Of a DNA stretch of 24,663 bases, positions 1 through 7,506 are shown one piece after another. A program made the translations under genes and the position numbers. The stretch comes from Pedobacter sp. UBA1951 (lineage in GTDB: Bacteria > Bacteroidota > Bacteroidia > Sphingobacteriales > Sphingobacteriaceae). Within the stretch, counting starts at the first letter, position 1. Each line of letters starts with the position of its first letter. The stretch covers positions 4,046 through 28,708 of the forward strand of contig DDEP01000086.1 of assembly GCA_002336465.1 (NCBI GenBank), read 5' to 3'. The notes under the pieces were generated by a model. That model saw only the letters and a program-made list of their open reading frames with translations, ran no database searches and was not told the origin of the DNA.

Positions 1-228
1 TCTGCATCTTTAGAGCCTTCATATGTACTAAAATCATTAGGCTTATCTGATGATTTGGCACACTCTTCGATACGTTTTGGTTTAGGTAGATTTACTACTG
101 AAGAAGAAGTAGATTATGCAATAGAAAACACCAAAAATGCAGTAAACCATCTTAGAGACCTTTCTCCACTTTGGGAAATGTTTAAAGAAGGAGTTGACCT
201 AAGCAAAATTGAGTGGGCAGAACACTAA
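1..228 (+). CDS. iscS: Cysteine desulfurase IscS, C-terminal part only
   Basis: This is the last 75 codons of a gene whose 5' part lies before the window. The product takes sulphur from cysteine by PLP chemistry and passes it as a persulfide to IscU for Fe-S cluster assembly in the cytoplasm. The visible part reads SASLEPSYVLKSLGL, then HSSIRFGLGRFTTEEE, and ends LRDLSPLWEMFKEGVDL...IEWAEH, which is very close to the tail of E. coli IscS as I know it. The active-site Cys lies just before the first base, so catalysis cannot be checked here. iscU and iscA follow on the same strand, which supports an ISC rather than a SUF or NIF assignment. Confidence 0.95.
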   Translation, partial: SASLEPSYVLKSLGLSDDLAHSSIRFGLGRFTTEEEVDYAIENTKNAVNHLRDLSPLWEMFKEGVDLSKIEWAEH

Positions 229-301
229 GGAGATTTTAAATTGCAGATTTACGAATCATGATTGATTTTGTAAATCGCATAAAACAAAGTAAAAACAATT
301 G

Positions 302-327
302 TTTACGATAGTACGTTAAATCGTAAA
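302..327. repeat. Inverted repeat in the iscS-iscU spacer
   Basis: The arms TTTACGAT (302-309) and ATCGTAAA (320-327) are perfect inverted copies around a 10-nt loop. The same spacer holds a looser pair, GATTTAC (246-252) and GTAAATC (270-276), and two self-complementary words, AATCATGATT (254-263) and AAACAATTGTTT (293-304). The same arm sequence recurs before iscA at 846-899. It has no U-tract and lies inside the operon, so it is either a dispersed palindromic repeat or an RNA element that sets relative expression; the function is unknown. Confidence 0.6.
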
Positions 328-397
328 TGTAAATTTGTAAATAAATAAGGTTTTAGAAAGGCAGATCGTCAATCTAAAATGGTAAATAGTAAATATC

Positions 398-811
398 ATG
401 GCATATTCAGAAAAAGTAATTGATCACTATACCAACCCCCGCAACGTTGGTACTTTAAATAAAGATTCAAAAAATGTGGGTACCGGTTTAGTAGGTGCTC
501 CAGAGTGTGGCGACGTAATGCGTTTACAGATAGAAGTAGATGACAATAATGTAATTACCGATGCTAAATTTAAAACTTTTGGCTGTGGTTCTGCAATTGC
601 GTCTTCTTCACTGGCAACAGAATGGTTAAAAGGCAAATCAATTGATGAAGCTTTAACTATTGATAACATGGATATTGTTGAAGAATTGGCTTTACCTCCG
701 GTAAAAATCCACTGCTCAGTATTGGCAGAAGATGCCATTAAATCGGCTATCAACGATTACCGCGTGAAAAATGGTTTAGAAGCATTGGAATTGCCTAAAT
801 CACACCACTAA
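398..811 (+). CDS. iscU: Fe-S cluster assembly scaffold IscU
   Basis: IscU is the scaffold on which 2Fe-2S clusters are built from IscS-derived sulphur before transfer to apoproteins. The 137-residue length fits the family. All cluster ligands are visible: C37 and D39 in APECGD, C63 in FGCGSAIASS, and H105-C106 in KIHCSVLAEDA, with the same numbering as E. coli IscU. The LPPVKIHCS loop is the HscA-chaperone binding motif (LPPVK), although hscA and hscB are not in the window. It lies 169 nt after iscS and 91 nt before iscA on the same strand. The ATG at 398 sits in a word, AAATATCATG, that is repeated exactly at the iscA start. Confidence 0.97.
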   Translation: MAYSEKVIDHYTNPRNVGTLNKDSKNVGTGLVGAPECGDVMRLQIEVDDNNVITDAKFKTFGCGSAIASSSLATEWLKGKSIDEALTIDNMDIVEELALPPVKIHCSVLAEDAIKSAINDYRVKNGLEALELPKSHH

Positions 812-845
812 GAGGTTTTAGATTTGCCAAATCTATAAAAGAAAC

Positions 846-899
846 AGATTTACGATTTGCAATTGCACAATCTAAAATCGTAAATCTAAAATCGTAAAT
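846..899. repeat. Palindrome plus tandem 14-mer immediately before iscA
   Basis: AGATTTACGATTT (846-858) and AAATCGTAAATCT (875-887) form a perfect 13-bp inverted repeat with a 16-nt loop that itself contains GCAATTGC. The right arm belongs to a tandem duplication of CTAAAATCGTAAAT (872-885 and 886-899), which ends 3 nt before the iscA ATG. A diverged, shorter version of the same leader (AATCTAAAATGGTAAATAG) precedes iscU at 371-389. If transcribed, the hairpin would sit about 15 nt before the start codon and could affect translation. Confidence 0.75.
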
Positions 900-902
900 A
901 TC

Positions 903-1229
903 ATGATTACTATAACCGATAAAGCAAAAGACAAGATTGCACACCTAATGCAGGATGCCGATTTAGGGGCAGGCTATTTTTTACGTGTATCTGTTAAAGG
1001 CGGAGGATGTTCAGGTTTGTCTTATAATCTGGATTTTGATAACGAGGAGAAAACAGGCGATCAGTTTTTTGAAGATAATGGCGTTAAGGTTGCTTTAGAC
1101 ATGAAATCTTTCTTGTACCTAGCTGGCACAGAATTAGATTTTAGCGATGGTCTTAACGGAAAGGGATTTAACTTTATAAATCCTAACGCAAGCCGTACTT
1201 GCGGTTGTGGAGAGAGTTTCTCTGTTTAA
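903..1229 (+). CDS. iscA: Fe-S cluster insertion protein IscA (A-type carrier)
   Basis: This A-type carrier (HesB/IscA family) receives Fe-S clusters or iron and delivers them to target proteins in the cytoplasm. The 108-residue protein has the three invariant cysteines: C36 in VKGGGCSGLSY, and C100 and C102 in the C-terminal SRTCGCGESF. It is the last gene of the isc run, and a terminator follows 22 nt after its stop. IscA and ErpA are close paralogues that sequence alone separates poorly; the position behind iscU favours IscA. Confidence 0.93.
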   Translation: MITITDKAKDKIAHLMQDADLGAGYFLRVSVKGGGCSGLSYNLDFDNEEKTGDQFFEDNGVKVALDMKSFLYLAGTELDFSDGLNGKGFNFINPNASRTCGCGESFSV

Positions 1230-1250
1230 ATAATTTATAAACTATAGTAT

Positions 1251-1284
1251 AGGCATCGTACACAAACGATGCCTTTTGCTTTTT
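1251..1284 (+). terminator. Rho-independent terminator of the isc operon
   Basis: AGGCATCGT (1251-1259) pairs perfectly with ACGATGCCT (1266-1274) around a 6-nt loop, followed by TTTGCTTTTT. The 9-bp stem and T-rich tail lie 22 nt after the iscA stop, so the isc transcript probably ends here. Confidence 0.85.
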
Positions 1285-1381
1285 AAAGCATTTACATTTT
1301 TGCTAACAAAAAGCTCTACATTTTGTATTATTAATCACAATAGTTTATCATTGTTGATTAAACCAAACCTCATAATTTAAT

Positions 1382-3289
1382 ATGGTCGTATTTAATGAAT
1401 TTTCTACCATTCCATCTTTATTGCGTAATGTTGTAAAAAATATCCATAAACCTGAAGAAACCTTTTTAATTCATAAAAAAGGTGCAGAATGGGAAGAAAT
1501 ATCTTTTGCCACAACTTTAGCTAAGGCCGATGCCGTTTCAGCTTTCTTTTTAGAAAAAGGAATTGCAAAAGGCGATAGACTTGGTTTAATGATAGAAAAC
1601 TCTCCAGAATATGTTTATTACGATCAGGGAATCCAACAGATTGGGGTAATTAATGTTTCTATCTACCCTACCCTGTCTGAACAAGAAGTGGCTTACATCG
1701 TTAACGATTCAGGAATCAAAGCTATCCTTGTGGGCAATCCATTTCTATACAGAAAAATATTAAAGATTGCCGATAATTGTCTCGAACTTAGATACATTAT
1801 ACCTGCTTTTGCTGATTATGGAAAAATAAATGTTCCTGATGATGTTAAAGCTGAAATCATCTCGTATCAAGATATGCTAAATACTACAGTTACACCTGAG
1901 CGTATTGCCGAAATAAACCAACGCAGAGCAGAAGTATTGCCTCATGATGTTTCATCTTTAATTTATACTTCGGGCACAACAGGAACGCCCAAAGGTGTAA
2001 TGTTAACCCATTATAATTTTGTAGAAAATGTTAAGGTTTGCCTGCAACAAATCCCTGTGATAGACGAAACTGAAACGTTCCTTTCGTTTTTACCTTTATC
2101 GCATGTGTTTGAACGTACTGCAACTTACCATGTTTGTTGTGCACAAGGCTGTAAGATTGCCTTTGCACAAAGTTTAGAGCTGTTAGCTAAAAATATGGGC
2201 GAGGTAAGGCCTACCGTAATGAGCTGTGTACCACGTTTACTTGAGCGTATACATGATAAGGCAATAAAATCGGGTACGGCTGCAGGAGGCGTAAAAGCCA
2301 AGATATTTAACTGGGCTTTAAAAATAGGTAATAGCTACCGTACTACTAAAGAAGCTGGAAAAACACCGGGCATTATCTTGAGTGCAGAAAAAGCGATTGC
2401 AGAGAAGCTTGTTTTCAGCAAAATCAAAGAAAAAACTGGCGGACGTTTGAAGTTTATGATATCTGGCGGTGCGGCATTGCCTAAAAATGTAGGTGAGTTT
2501 TTTGGAGATCTAGGCATTAAAATATTAGAAGGTTTTGGCTTAACAGAAACTTCGCCGGTAATGTCGGTAACCGAATACCACAGACAGGTATATGGAACAG
2601 TAGGCCGCGTAATTCCGGGCATAGAAATTGGCATACAGAACGTTGACGACAAGAAAATGGTGACCATACAAACGCACGAAACTTTCAATGAGAACTTTGA
2701 ATGTGAAGAAGGTGAAATTATTGTACGTGGCCATTGTGTAATGAAAGGTTATTTTAACAAGCCTGCCGAAACTGCTGAAGCCATTGATAAAGATAAATGG
2801 TTTCATACTGGCGATATAGGACGTTTTTATAAGGGTAACCTACAAATTACCGATAGACTTAAGAACATGATCGTAAATGCGTATGGTAAAAACGTTTATC
2901 CTACTCCTGTAGAAAACACTTACCTAAAAAGCCCGAAAATAGATCAGTTGTTCTTAATAGGCGATAAAAAGGAATACATTACTGCTATTATCATCCCTAA
3001 TAAAGAAACACTACAGGAAACTTTCAATTTGAAAGAAGATTTCTTTCAAAAATCTGATGATTTTATAGAAGACAAGGAAATTAATGATTGGATGGCGACC
3101 GATATTAAGAAAATATCAAATGAGCTGGCCAAATTTGAACGTATCAAGAACTTTAAAATCAAGCGTAATCCATTTAGCATTGAGGAAGGTGAAATTACAC
3201 CAACCTTAAAAGTTAAACGCCGTGTAGTAGAGAAAAAATATGCTCAGGCTATAAATGAGATGTACCAAGAAGAAGTAGAAGCTGATTAA
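1382..3289 (+). CDS. Long-chain fatty acid-CoA ligase (AMP-forming)
   Basis: The protein activates long-chain fatty acids with ATP and CoA, giving acyl-CoA, AMP and pyrophosphate for beta-oxidation or lipid synthesis. At 635 residues it has the length of the bacterial FAA1-like branch of long-chain acyl-CoA synthetases. Visible motifs are the phosphate loop YTSGTTGTPKG (195-205), GFGLTETSP (384-392), a WFHTGDIG hinge region near 475, and the C-terminal TLKVKR (K610 or K612), where the adenylation lysine is expected. There is no signal peptide; the enzyme is probably cytosolic or peripherally membrane-bound. It stands alone between two terminators. FadD is a functional analogue, but I give no symbol because several paralogues are usual. 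Confidence 0.93.
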   Translation: MVVFNEFSTIPSLLRNVVKNIHKPEETFLIHKKGAEWEEISFATTLAKADAVSAFFLEKGIAKGDRLGLMIENSPEYVYYDQGIQQIGVINVSIYPTLSEQEVAYIVNDSGIKAILVGNPFLYRKILKIADNCLELRYIIPAFADYGKINVPDDVKAEIISYQDMLNTTVTPERIAEINQRRAEVLPHDVSSLIYTSGTTGTPKGVMLTHYNFVENVKVCLQQIPVIDETETFLSFLPLSHVFERTATYHVCCAQGCKIAFAQSLELLAKNMGEVRPTVMSCVPRLLERIHDKAIKSGTAAGGVKAKIFNWALKIGNSYRTTKEAGKTPGIILSAEKAIAEKLVFSKIKEKTGGRLKFMISGGAALPKNVGEFFGDLGIKILEGFGLTETSPVMSVTEYHRQVYGTVGRVIPGIEIGIQNVDDKKMVTIQTHETFNENFECEEGEIIVRGHCVMKGYFNKPAETAEAIDKDKWFHTGDIGRFYKGNLQITDRLKNMIVNAYGKNVYPTPVENTYLKSPKIDQLFLIGDKKEYITAIIIPNKETLQETFNLKEDFFQKSDDFIEDKEINDWMATDIKKISNELAKFERIKNFKIKRNPFSIEEGEITPTLKVKRRVVEKKYAQAINEMYQEEVEAD

Positions 3290-3306
3290 GTTCAGCTTCT
3301 TTTTTT
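3277..3306 (+). terminator. Terminator overlapping the end of the acyl-CoA synthetase gene
   Basis: AGAAGCTGA (3277-3285) pairs with TCAGCTTCT (3292-3300) around a 6-nt loop, followed by T-rich sequence to 3306. The left arm is coding sequence and the TAA stop (3287-3289) lies in the loop, so the last codons double as the terminator. Confidence 0.88.
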
Positions 3307-3307
3307 T

Positions 3308-3376
3308 ATAATACCATTAAAGCTTACTAATCCTGAAATAAATTCAGGTTGGTATTAAGGATTGCTGAATTTCAGC
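3308..3376. repeat. Nested palindromic intergenic element
   Basis: The outer arms TAATACCA (3308-3315) and TGGTATTA (3349-3356) enclose a hairpin CCTGAA (3331-3336)/TTCAGG (3342-3347). A second hairpin, GCTGAA (3364-3369)/TTCAGC (3371-3376), follows. The CCTGAA...TTCAGG and GCTGAA...TTCAGC words resemble dispersed palindromes common between genes in Bacteroidota; this is recalled resemblance, not a search result. It lies between convergent genes and could also end transcripts from the minus strand. Confidence 0.4.
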
Positions 3377-3426
3377 ATCAGCTTTAAAGGTGAATTGCCA
3401 ACAGGTTGATAGTGGAACTCAGATTA

Positions 3427-3811
3427 TTAATTAAAATCTACTTTTTGAATGACGCATGCTTTATTGCTAATCGTAAATCTCAACGATTTTAGAACAAGTC
3501 CATTATCATCTTTAATTTCCAGTTTATGATTGCCAGACGGTATGCCAGAAATAATATAGTTGTTTGTGGCCTTATCAGGTTTGCTCAAATCATCACAATC
3601 TGAAATATGTGTAGCCCTGCCAGGTTTTGCCGTAAAAACCTCTTTAAACTCATCGTCAATAAAGATATTTAATTGCAGTGCAGATTGTTTTGCATTGTTG
3701 ATAGCTAAGGCATAAGACCCTACTCCTTCAGTAATTTCGTTTTTTTTCGCAGCTAAAAAATAAAAAAATGGCTAGTGCTAAAACTATAGAGCGATTATTT
3801 TTCTTGATCAT
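3427..3811 (-). pseudogene. Frameshifted small lipoprotein gene
   Basis: Reading from ATG at 3811 gives a lipoprotein signal, MIKKNNRSIVLALAIFLFFSC (21 residues; lipid-modified Cys at 21 expected), then a run of eight A (3740-3747 on the opposite strand) and a stop after 30 codons. Removing one A restores an open frame through to the TAA at 3427, giving a 127-residue protein. The restored mature part starts CEKNEITEGVGSYALAINN and contains NYIISGIPSGNHKLEIKDDNG, ending CVIQKVDFN. It looks like a small beta-sandwich surface or periplasmic lipoprotein, perhaps carboxypeptidase-regulatory-like or PKD-like; no function is recognised. It lies 77 nt after the TauE-like gene on the same strand. It could be a pseudogene, a phase-variable gene, or a sequencing error in the A-run. 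Confidence 0.75.
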
Positions 3812-3888
3812 GTTAATATTTGGTATTGCAGCAAAAATGAAGATTTAAAATGGAGAAAAAAATACCTAATAGTCAGTAATTTGTTACC

Positions 3889-4587
3889 TCACTTGCAATT
3901 TACAACGGTACCCGGTTCATGATGAATACCTGGCGAAATAAAAGGTAAGCCCAAATTTGCTGACCGTAGAATAAAAAGAATACCTATAAACACTGTAAAC
4001 CAAGGGATAAGCTTATTGGTATTGACTTTTATATACCTTTTAAGATATACGCCACCTAATGAAATCGTTAACATTAAAGGAGTAGTACCTAAACCGAATA
4101 ACAACATAAATGTTACCGAATGTTGTACATCTGCTGTATTGATTGCCGTAGCTAAAGCTAAATATACCATACCACAAGGTATTAATCCATTTAACATCCC
4201 AGCAAAAAATCCCCATAAAGGTAAACGGTAAACAAGCGACATGAATCGACTTATTGGAGAAACAATCTTTAATTGCCAGCTACTTAGCTTATGGCTATAC
4301 TTTCCACTCAATTGTAGCAATACAAAAGCAATAAGCGTAATACCAATCACTAAACTCAATGTATCTTGGCTGATGATAAGTTTAAGGGCGTTACCCAAAA
4401 TACCCGCAAACAGCCCCAAGAACATATAAGTTAAAACTCTGCCCAACTGATAAGATACCATCTGCAATACAGCTTGCCAATGGGTTTTATTTTGTACAGG
4501 AAGGCCAAGTACAATAGGTCCGCACATTACGGCACAATGTAAGCTTCCAAAAAATCCCATTAAAAAAGCAAGCGATAAATAACTCAC
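3889..4587 (-). CDS. TauE/SafE-DsbD_2-like membrane protein of the cbb3 cluster
   Basis: This 232-residue polytopic inner-membrane protein has about six hydrophobic segments. Two conserved family motifs are visible: SLHCAVMCGP near the N terminus (C18, C22) and NGLIPCGMVY (C138). They match the DsbD_2 (cytochrome c biogenesis transmembrane) group often annotated as sulfite exporter TauE/SafE. Members often sit next to ccoGHIS, and a role in copper handling or redox for cbb3 assembly has been suggested; this is inference here. The start is GTG at 4587, which overlaps the ccoH stop as GTGA, so translation is probably coupled. It is the last intact gene of the supercluster. Confidence 0.8.
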   Translation of the reverse strand: MSYLSLAFLMGFFGSLHCAVMCGPIVLGLPVQNKTHWQAVLQMVSYQLGRVLTYMFLGLFAGILGNALKLIISQDTLSLVIGITLIAFVLLQLSGKYSHKLSSWQLKIVSPISRFMSLVYRLPLWGFFAGMLNGLIPCGMVYLALATAINTADVQHSVTFMLLFGLGTTPLMLTISLGGVYLKRYIKVNTNKLIPWFTVFIGILFILRSANLGLPFISPGIHHEPGTVVNCK

Positions 4588-5015
4588 AGTGTTATATCTT
4601 TTTTGTATAAATAAGGTTTACCATTAGATTTCCATTCTAATGAAAGCATCCATAAGCCCTTAGACATCTTGGTTTTATCTATCAAAATCATATGATTGTC
4701 GCCGATAGGGCTACCTTCTTGATTAATGTCTTCTTTGGCTGCAGAAGGTCGCAATAATTTTATTTTATAATGATCAGCGGCTTCTTTTAACTGTATTATG
4801 ATCTGCGTACTTGTTATCTCTATCTTAGGAACAAGATTATCATCTAAAGTGTTCTTTTGTGCATCATATTCTTGGTCATAGTTGATTCCTTTTTCATAGT
4901 AATCTTTTTCTACCAAAGCATCATCATCGTTAATTTTAAACATATAAACTACCATGCCCACAATAAAAAGCATAAATGCAATCATGCCTAAAATTATTTT
5001 TGTTCCCCAGTTCAT
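4584..5015 (-). CDS. ccoH: cbb3 oxidase assembly protein CcoH (FixH)
   Basis: CcoH/FixH is a membrane-anchored assembly factor of cbb3 oxidase, reported in other bacteria to associate with the oxidase subunits. The 143-residue protein has one N-terminal transmembrane segment (about residues 6-26), then the family hallmark VEKDYYEKGINYDQEYD (about 35-51) and a beta-rich periplasmic domain with LWMLSLEWKSNGKPY near the end. It lies 21 nt after ccoG and overlaps the next gene by 4 nt. The call rests on the YYEKG motif and on position. Confidence 0.88.
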   Translation of the reverse strand: MNWGTKIILGMIAFMLFIVGMVVYMFKINDDDALVEKDYYEKGINYDQEYDAQKNTLDDNLVPKIEITSTQIIIQLKEAADHYKIKLLRPSAAKEDINQEGSPIGDNHMILIDKTKMSKGLWMLSLEWKSNGKPYLYKKDITL

Positions 5016-5036
5016 TCTGAATTATAGTTTAATTTA

Positions 5037-6401
5037 TCATTGAGGTTGCGAGAAAAAAGTAGTTGTAGCGGTACTTACTACCTTGTGATTTGCTCTAACC
5101 TCAAAATCGACCTCTGTTTTATATTTACTTATCTTTTTAGGATTTTTAATCAAAAAGAAGGTAAGATTAACCGTACTTTCTTTAGGCAATATCTTGGCTC
5201 CTCTAATAACTTGTATCTGATCATCGGCATTGGTAGATCTAAACTCAAACACAATGTCTTTATTGGTTTTATTGATCAATTCTGCATTATACAGGTTACT
5301 TACAGAGCCATCGGGTCTCATTTGGAATAAAGTACCACTTGCCCTTAAAACCGTAGTCTGCACATCTTGTCTCTTATAGATCAATGATGAAAATACCAAA
5401 ACTACTATAGCAAGTACCGCAGCATAACCATATGCTCTTAAACCAAGTTTAAAACGTTTTCTAGTATTGATATAATCCTGATTATAAAAACCAATTAAAT
5501 TCTTAGGCTTGTTAATTTTAAGCATTACATCATTACAAGCATCTATACAAGCCGTACAGTTTACACACTCTAATTGTGTCCCATTTCTGATGTCTATACC
5601 TGTAGGACATACTTGTACACATAATCCGCAATCTACACAATCTCCCTTTTGTTCTTCTACTCCTTTATGTATTTTTCCTCTTGGTTCTCCTCTGGTGACA
5701 TCATAGGCCACAATCAAACTTTTATTATCGAGTAAAACGCCTTGCAAACGTCCATAAGGGCAAATTACAGTACACACTACCTCTCTTACATAAGAGAAAA
5801 CCATATAAAATACGAAGGTAAAAAGCCATATGGATGAAAAACCTACCCAGTGTTGGCTCACAGGTTCAGAAATGATTTTATACAACGAATCTGAGCTGAT
5901 AATATAAGCAAGGAAAGTATTGGCGATGAAAAACGATATGAGCAGAAAAATCAGATGCTTTGTTCCCTTCTTAAATATTTTCTCTGTATTCCAATGTTGC
6001 GCATCTAACTTTCTCTGTTGGTTCGCATCGCCTTCTATCCAATATTCTATACGCCTGAATACCATTTCCATGAAAATGGTTTGCGGACATGCCCAACCAC
6101 ACCATAAACGCCCCAATATTACCGTAAAACAAACGATAAAAAGAATGAATATGAGCATAGCCAAGGCAAAAAGATAGAAATCTTGGGGCGTAAAAATCAA
6201 TCCAAAAAATACGAATTTACGTTCTAAGAAATTGAGCAATACCAGTTGCTCGCCTTTAAATTTTACAAAAGGCGAAGCAAATAAAAATAAAAGCAGAACA
6301 TAACTAACCCATTTACGCTGTGTATATAATTTACCCGATGGTTTCTTAGGGTAAATAAAGTTTCTTCCTTTATTTTTGGTATTTTTCTCTTTAGCTTTCA
6401 A
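5037..6401 (-). CDS. ccoG: cbb3 oxidase maturation ferredoxin CcoG (FixG)
   Basis: CcoG is a polytopic Fe-S protein reported to act as a cupric reductase supplying Cu(I) for cbb3 oxidase. The 454-residue protein has several membrane segments, the N-terminal CGWACPQTIFMEMVFRRIEY motif, and two 4Fe-4S sites: C255-x2-C258-x2-C261-x3-C265-P and C279-x2-C282-x2-C285-x3-C289. A C-terminal periplasmic Ig-like domain (about 340-454) is typical of FixG. The second cluster's last Cys is followed by N rather than P, as is usual in this family. It lies 5 nt after ccoP and 21 nt before ccoH on the same strand. Confidence 0.94.
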   Translation of the reverse strand: MKAKEKNTKNKGRNFIYPKKPSGKLYTQRKWVSYVLLLFLFASPFVKFKGEQLVLLNFLERKFVFFGLIFTPQDFYLFALAMLIFILFIVCFTVILGRLWCGWACPQTIFMEMVFRRIEYWIEGDANQQRKLDAQHWNTEKIFKKGTKHLIFLLISFFIANTFLAYIISSDSLYKIISEPVSQHWVGFSSIWLFTFVFYMVFSYVREVVCTVICPYGRLQGVLLDNKSLIVAYDVTRGEPRGKIHKGVEEQKGDCVDCGLCVQVCPTGIDIRNGTQLECVNCTACIDACNDVMLKINKPKNLIGFYNQDYINTRKRFKLGLRAYGYAAVLAIVVLVFSSLIYKRQDVQTTVLRASGTLFQMRPDGSVSNLYNAELINKTNKDIVFEFRSTNADDQIQVIRGAKILPKESTVNLTFFLIKNPKKISKYKTEVDFEVRANHKVVSTATTTFFSQPQ

Positions 6402-6406
6402 AACAA

Positions 6407-7333
6407 CTAATTTTTGGTTTCTGGCTCTGCTGCTTCCTGTTCAGGCTCATATTTTACACCTTGTGGTGCTTTGGCATTGGCTGGTTTAGTACCTTGTAAC
6501 GATAAGATATAATTGGCCACGGCACTGATATTAGCTGAACTCATATTTTTCTCCCAGCTTACCATTCCTTTTTCAGGAATACCATACTTGATCGATTTAA
6601 AAATATCTTTGATACCTCCACCATGTAACCAATATTCATCTGTTAGATTAGGTCCTACCAATCCTTCTCCATGTTCACCATGACAAGCCACGCAATTGGC
6701 ATCAAATATGCCCTTACCTACTGCTATTTGGCTTTCATCTACTTTAACCGTATTCTCATCAACACTGGTAGCAGATTTTGCCAAGAACTTACGTTTCTCT
6801 TCGTCTGCTTTAGCCATCTCTGTAACATATTCATCATCCTGCCTTTGTCCGTAGCCTCCTATATGGTAATAGTATAGATAACCTGCTGCAAAAATCAATG
6901 TTCCATAAAACAACACATTGAACCAAGCTGGTACAGGATTATTTAATTCTTTGATACCATCGTAAGCATGAGGTATCTCTAAATCTTTTTCCTGTTCTAT
7001 AGGTTTCAAACTTAATAGCTTATCCCAAACAGAAGGTGTTTTTTTATGTTGTCTCTTCCACTCATCATATTCTAATTTTTGAACCTTTTCAGGTGCGTGG
7101 TAGGGTTTAGGATTTTTCTGCTCTTCGTAAATGAGCTTAAACGTTCTGTAAAGTATTAATGTAACCCATAATGACAACACGGCAAAAATCAAAGCAACAA
7201 CTACAAGTATTTCAGTAATACTCAGGCTCCAGCCTGCCGGGGCCGCTGCTGCTTCAGGAACTTCGGCACTTGTCTGCGCAAATGCCGAAAATCCGATGAA
7301 TAAAAACAATATACTAAACTTAATCTTGTTCAT
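6407..7333 (-). CDS. ccoP: cbb3 oxidase cytochrome c subunit CcoP, single haem
   Basis: CcoP carries electrons from the bc1-type complex or soluble cytochromes towards CcoO. With the start at 7333 it has 308 residues: a signal peptide-like N terminus (MNKIKFSILFLFIGFSAFA), a membrane helix near 40-60, the FixP motif DGIKELNNPVPAWF, a second helix, and one class I cytochrome c domain with CVACH (C214, C217, H218) and a later Met axial ligand candidate in EKGMVSWEK. Proteobacterial CcoP has two CxxCH motifs; only one is present here, as I recall for Bacteroidota. An in-frame ATG at 7354 would add seven residues before the signal peptide; 7333 is preferred because it directly precedes the hydrophobic segment. 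It overlaps ccoQ by 14 nt. Confidence 0.93.
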   Translation of the reverse strand: MNKIKFSILFLFIGFSAFAQTSAEVPEAAAAPAGWSLSITEILVVVALIFAVLSLWVTLILYRTFKLIYEEQKNPKPYHAPEKVQKLEYDEWKRQHKKTPSVWDKLLSLKPIEQEKDLEIPHAYDGIKELNNPVPAWFNVLFYGTLIFAAGYLYYYHIGGYGQRQDDEYVTEMAKADEEKRKFLAKSATSVDENTVKVDESQIAVGKGIFDANCVACHGEHGEGLVGPNLTDEYWLHGGGIKDIFKSIKYGIPEKGMVSWEKNMSSANISAVANYILSLQGTKPANAKAPQGVKYEPEQEAAEPETKN

Positions 7334-7502
7334 ACGGGTTAATTTGAGGTTCATCTATGGGTAAATTGCGCATAACTTCTATGTGTTTTTTGCTCATCTT
7401 AAAAAGATAGATACCTACCAGTACAAAAAACACCATGAATATTAATAATGAGGTAATTAAATACAATTCGCCTCCTGCTAAATCTTTGATTTGCTTAAAC
7501 AT
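7320..7502 (-). CDS. ccoQ: cbb3 oxidase small subunit CcoQ-like
   Basis: A 60-residue protein with one transmembrane helix (about 13-34, LYLITSLLIFMVFFVLVGIY) and a short charged tail, LPIDEPQINPYEQD. CcoQ is a small membrane subunit thought to stabilise cbb3 oxidase, and the family has little sequence signature. The call rests on size, a single helix and the position between ccoNO and ccoP. It lies 4 nt after ccoNO, and its last codons contain the ATG of ccoP, so translational coupling is likely. Confidence 0.85.
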   Translation of the reverse strand: MFKQIKDLAGGELYLITSLLIFMVFFVLVGIYLFKMSKKHIEVMRNLPIDEPQINPYEQD

Positions 7503-7506
7503 AATC

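Noticed and set aside
846..899. CRISPR array or riboswitch before iscA
   Set aside because: There are only two tandem 14-mers with no spacers, and no known riboswitch core is visible; a palindromic repeat explains what is seen.
2335..2806. Two minus-strand open frames inside the acyl-CoA synthetase gene
   Set aside because: They lie antisense to conserved motifs of a well-supported enzyme and resemble no known protein.
3889..4587. Sulfite exporter as a functional name
   Set aside because: The Cys motifs and the coupling to ccoH fit a cbb3 assembly role better than sulfite export.
6407..7354. ccoP start at 7354
   Set aside because: It would place seven polar residues before the signal peptide and lengthen the overlap with ccoQ to 35 nt; the ATG at 7333 begins the hydrophobic segment directly.
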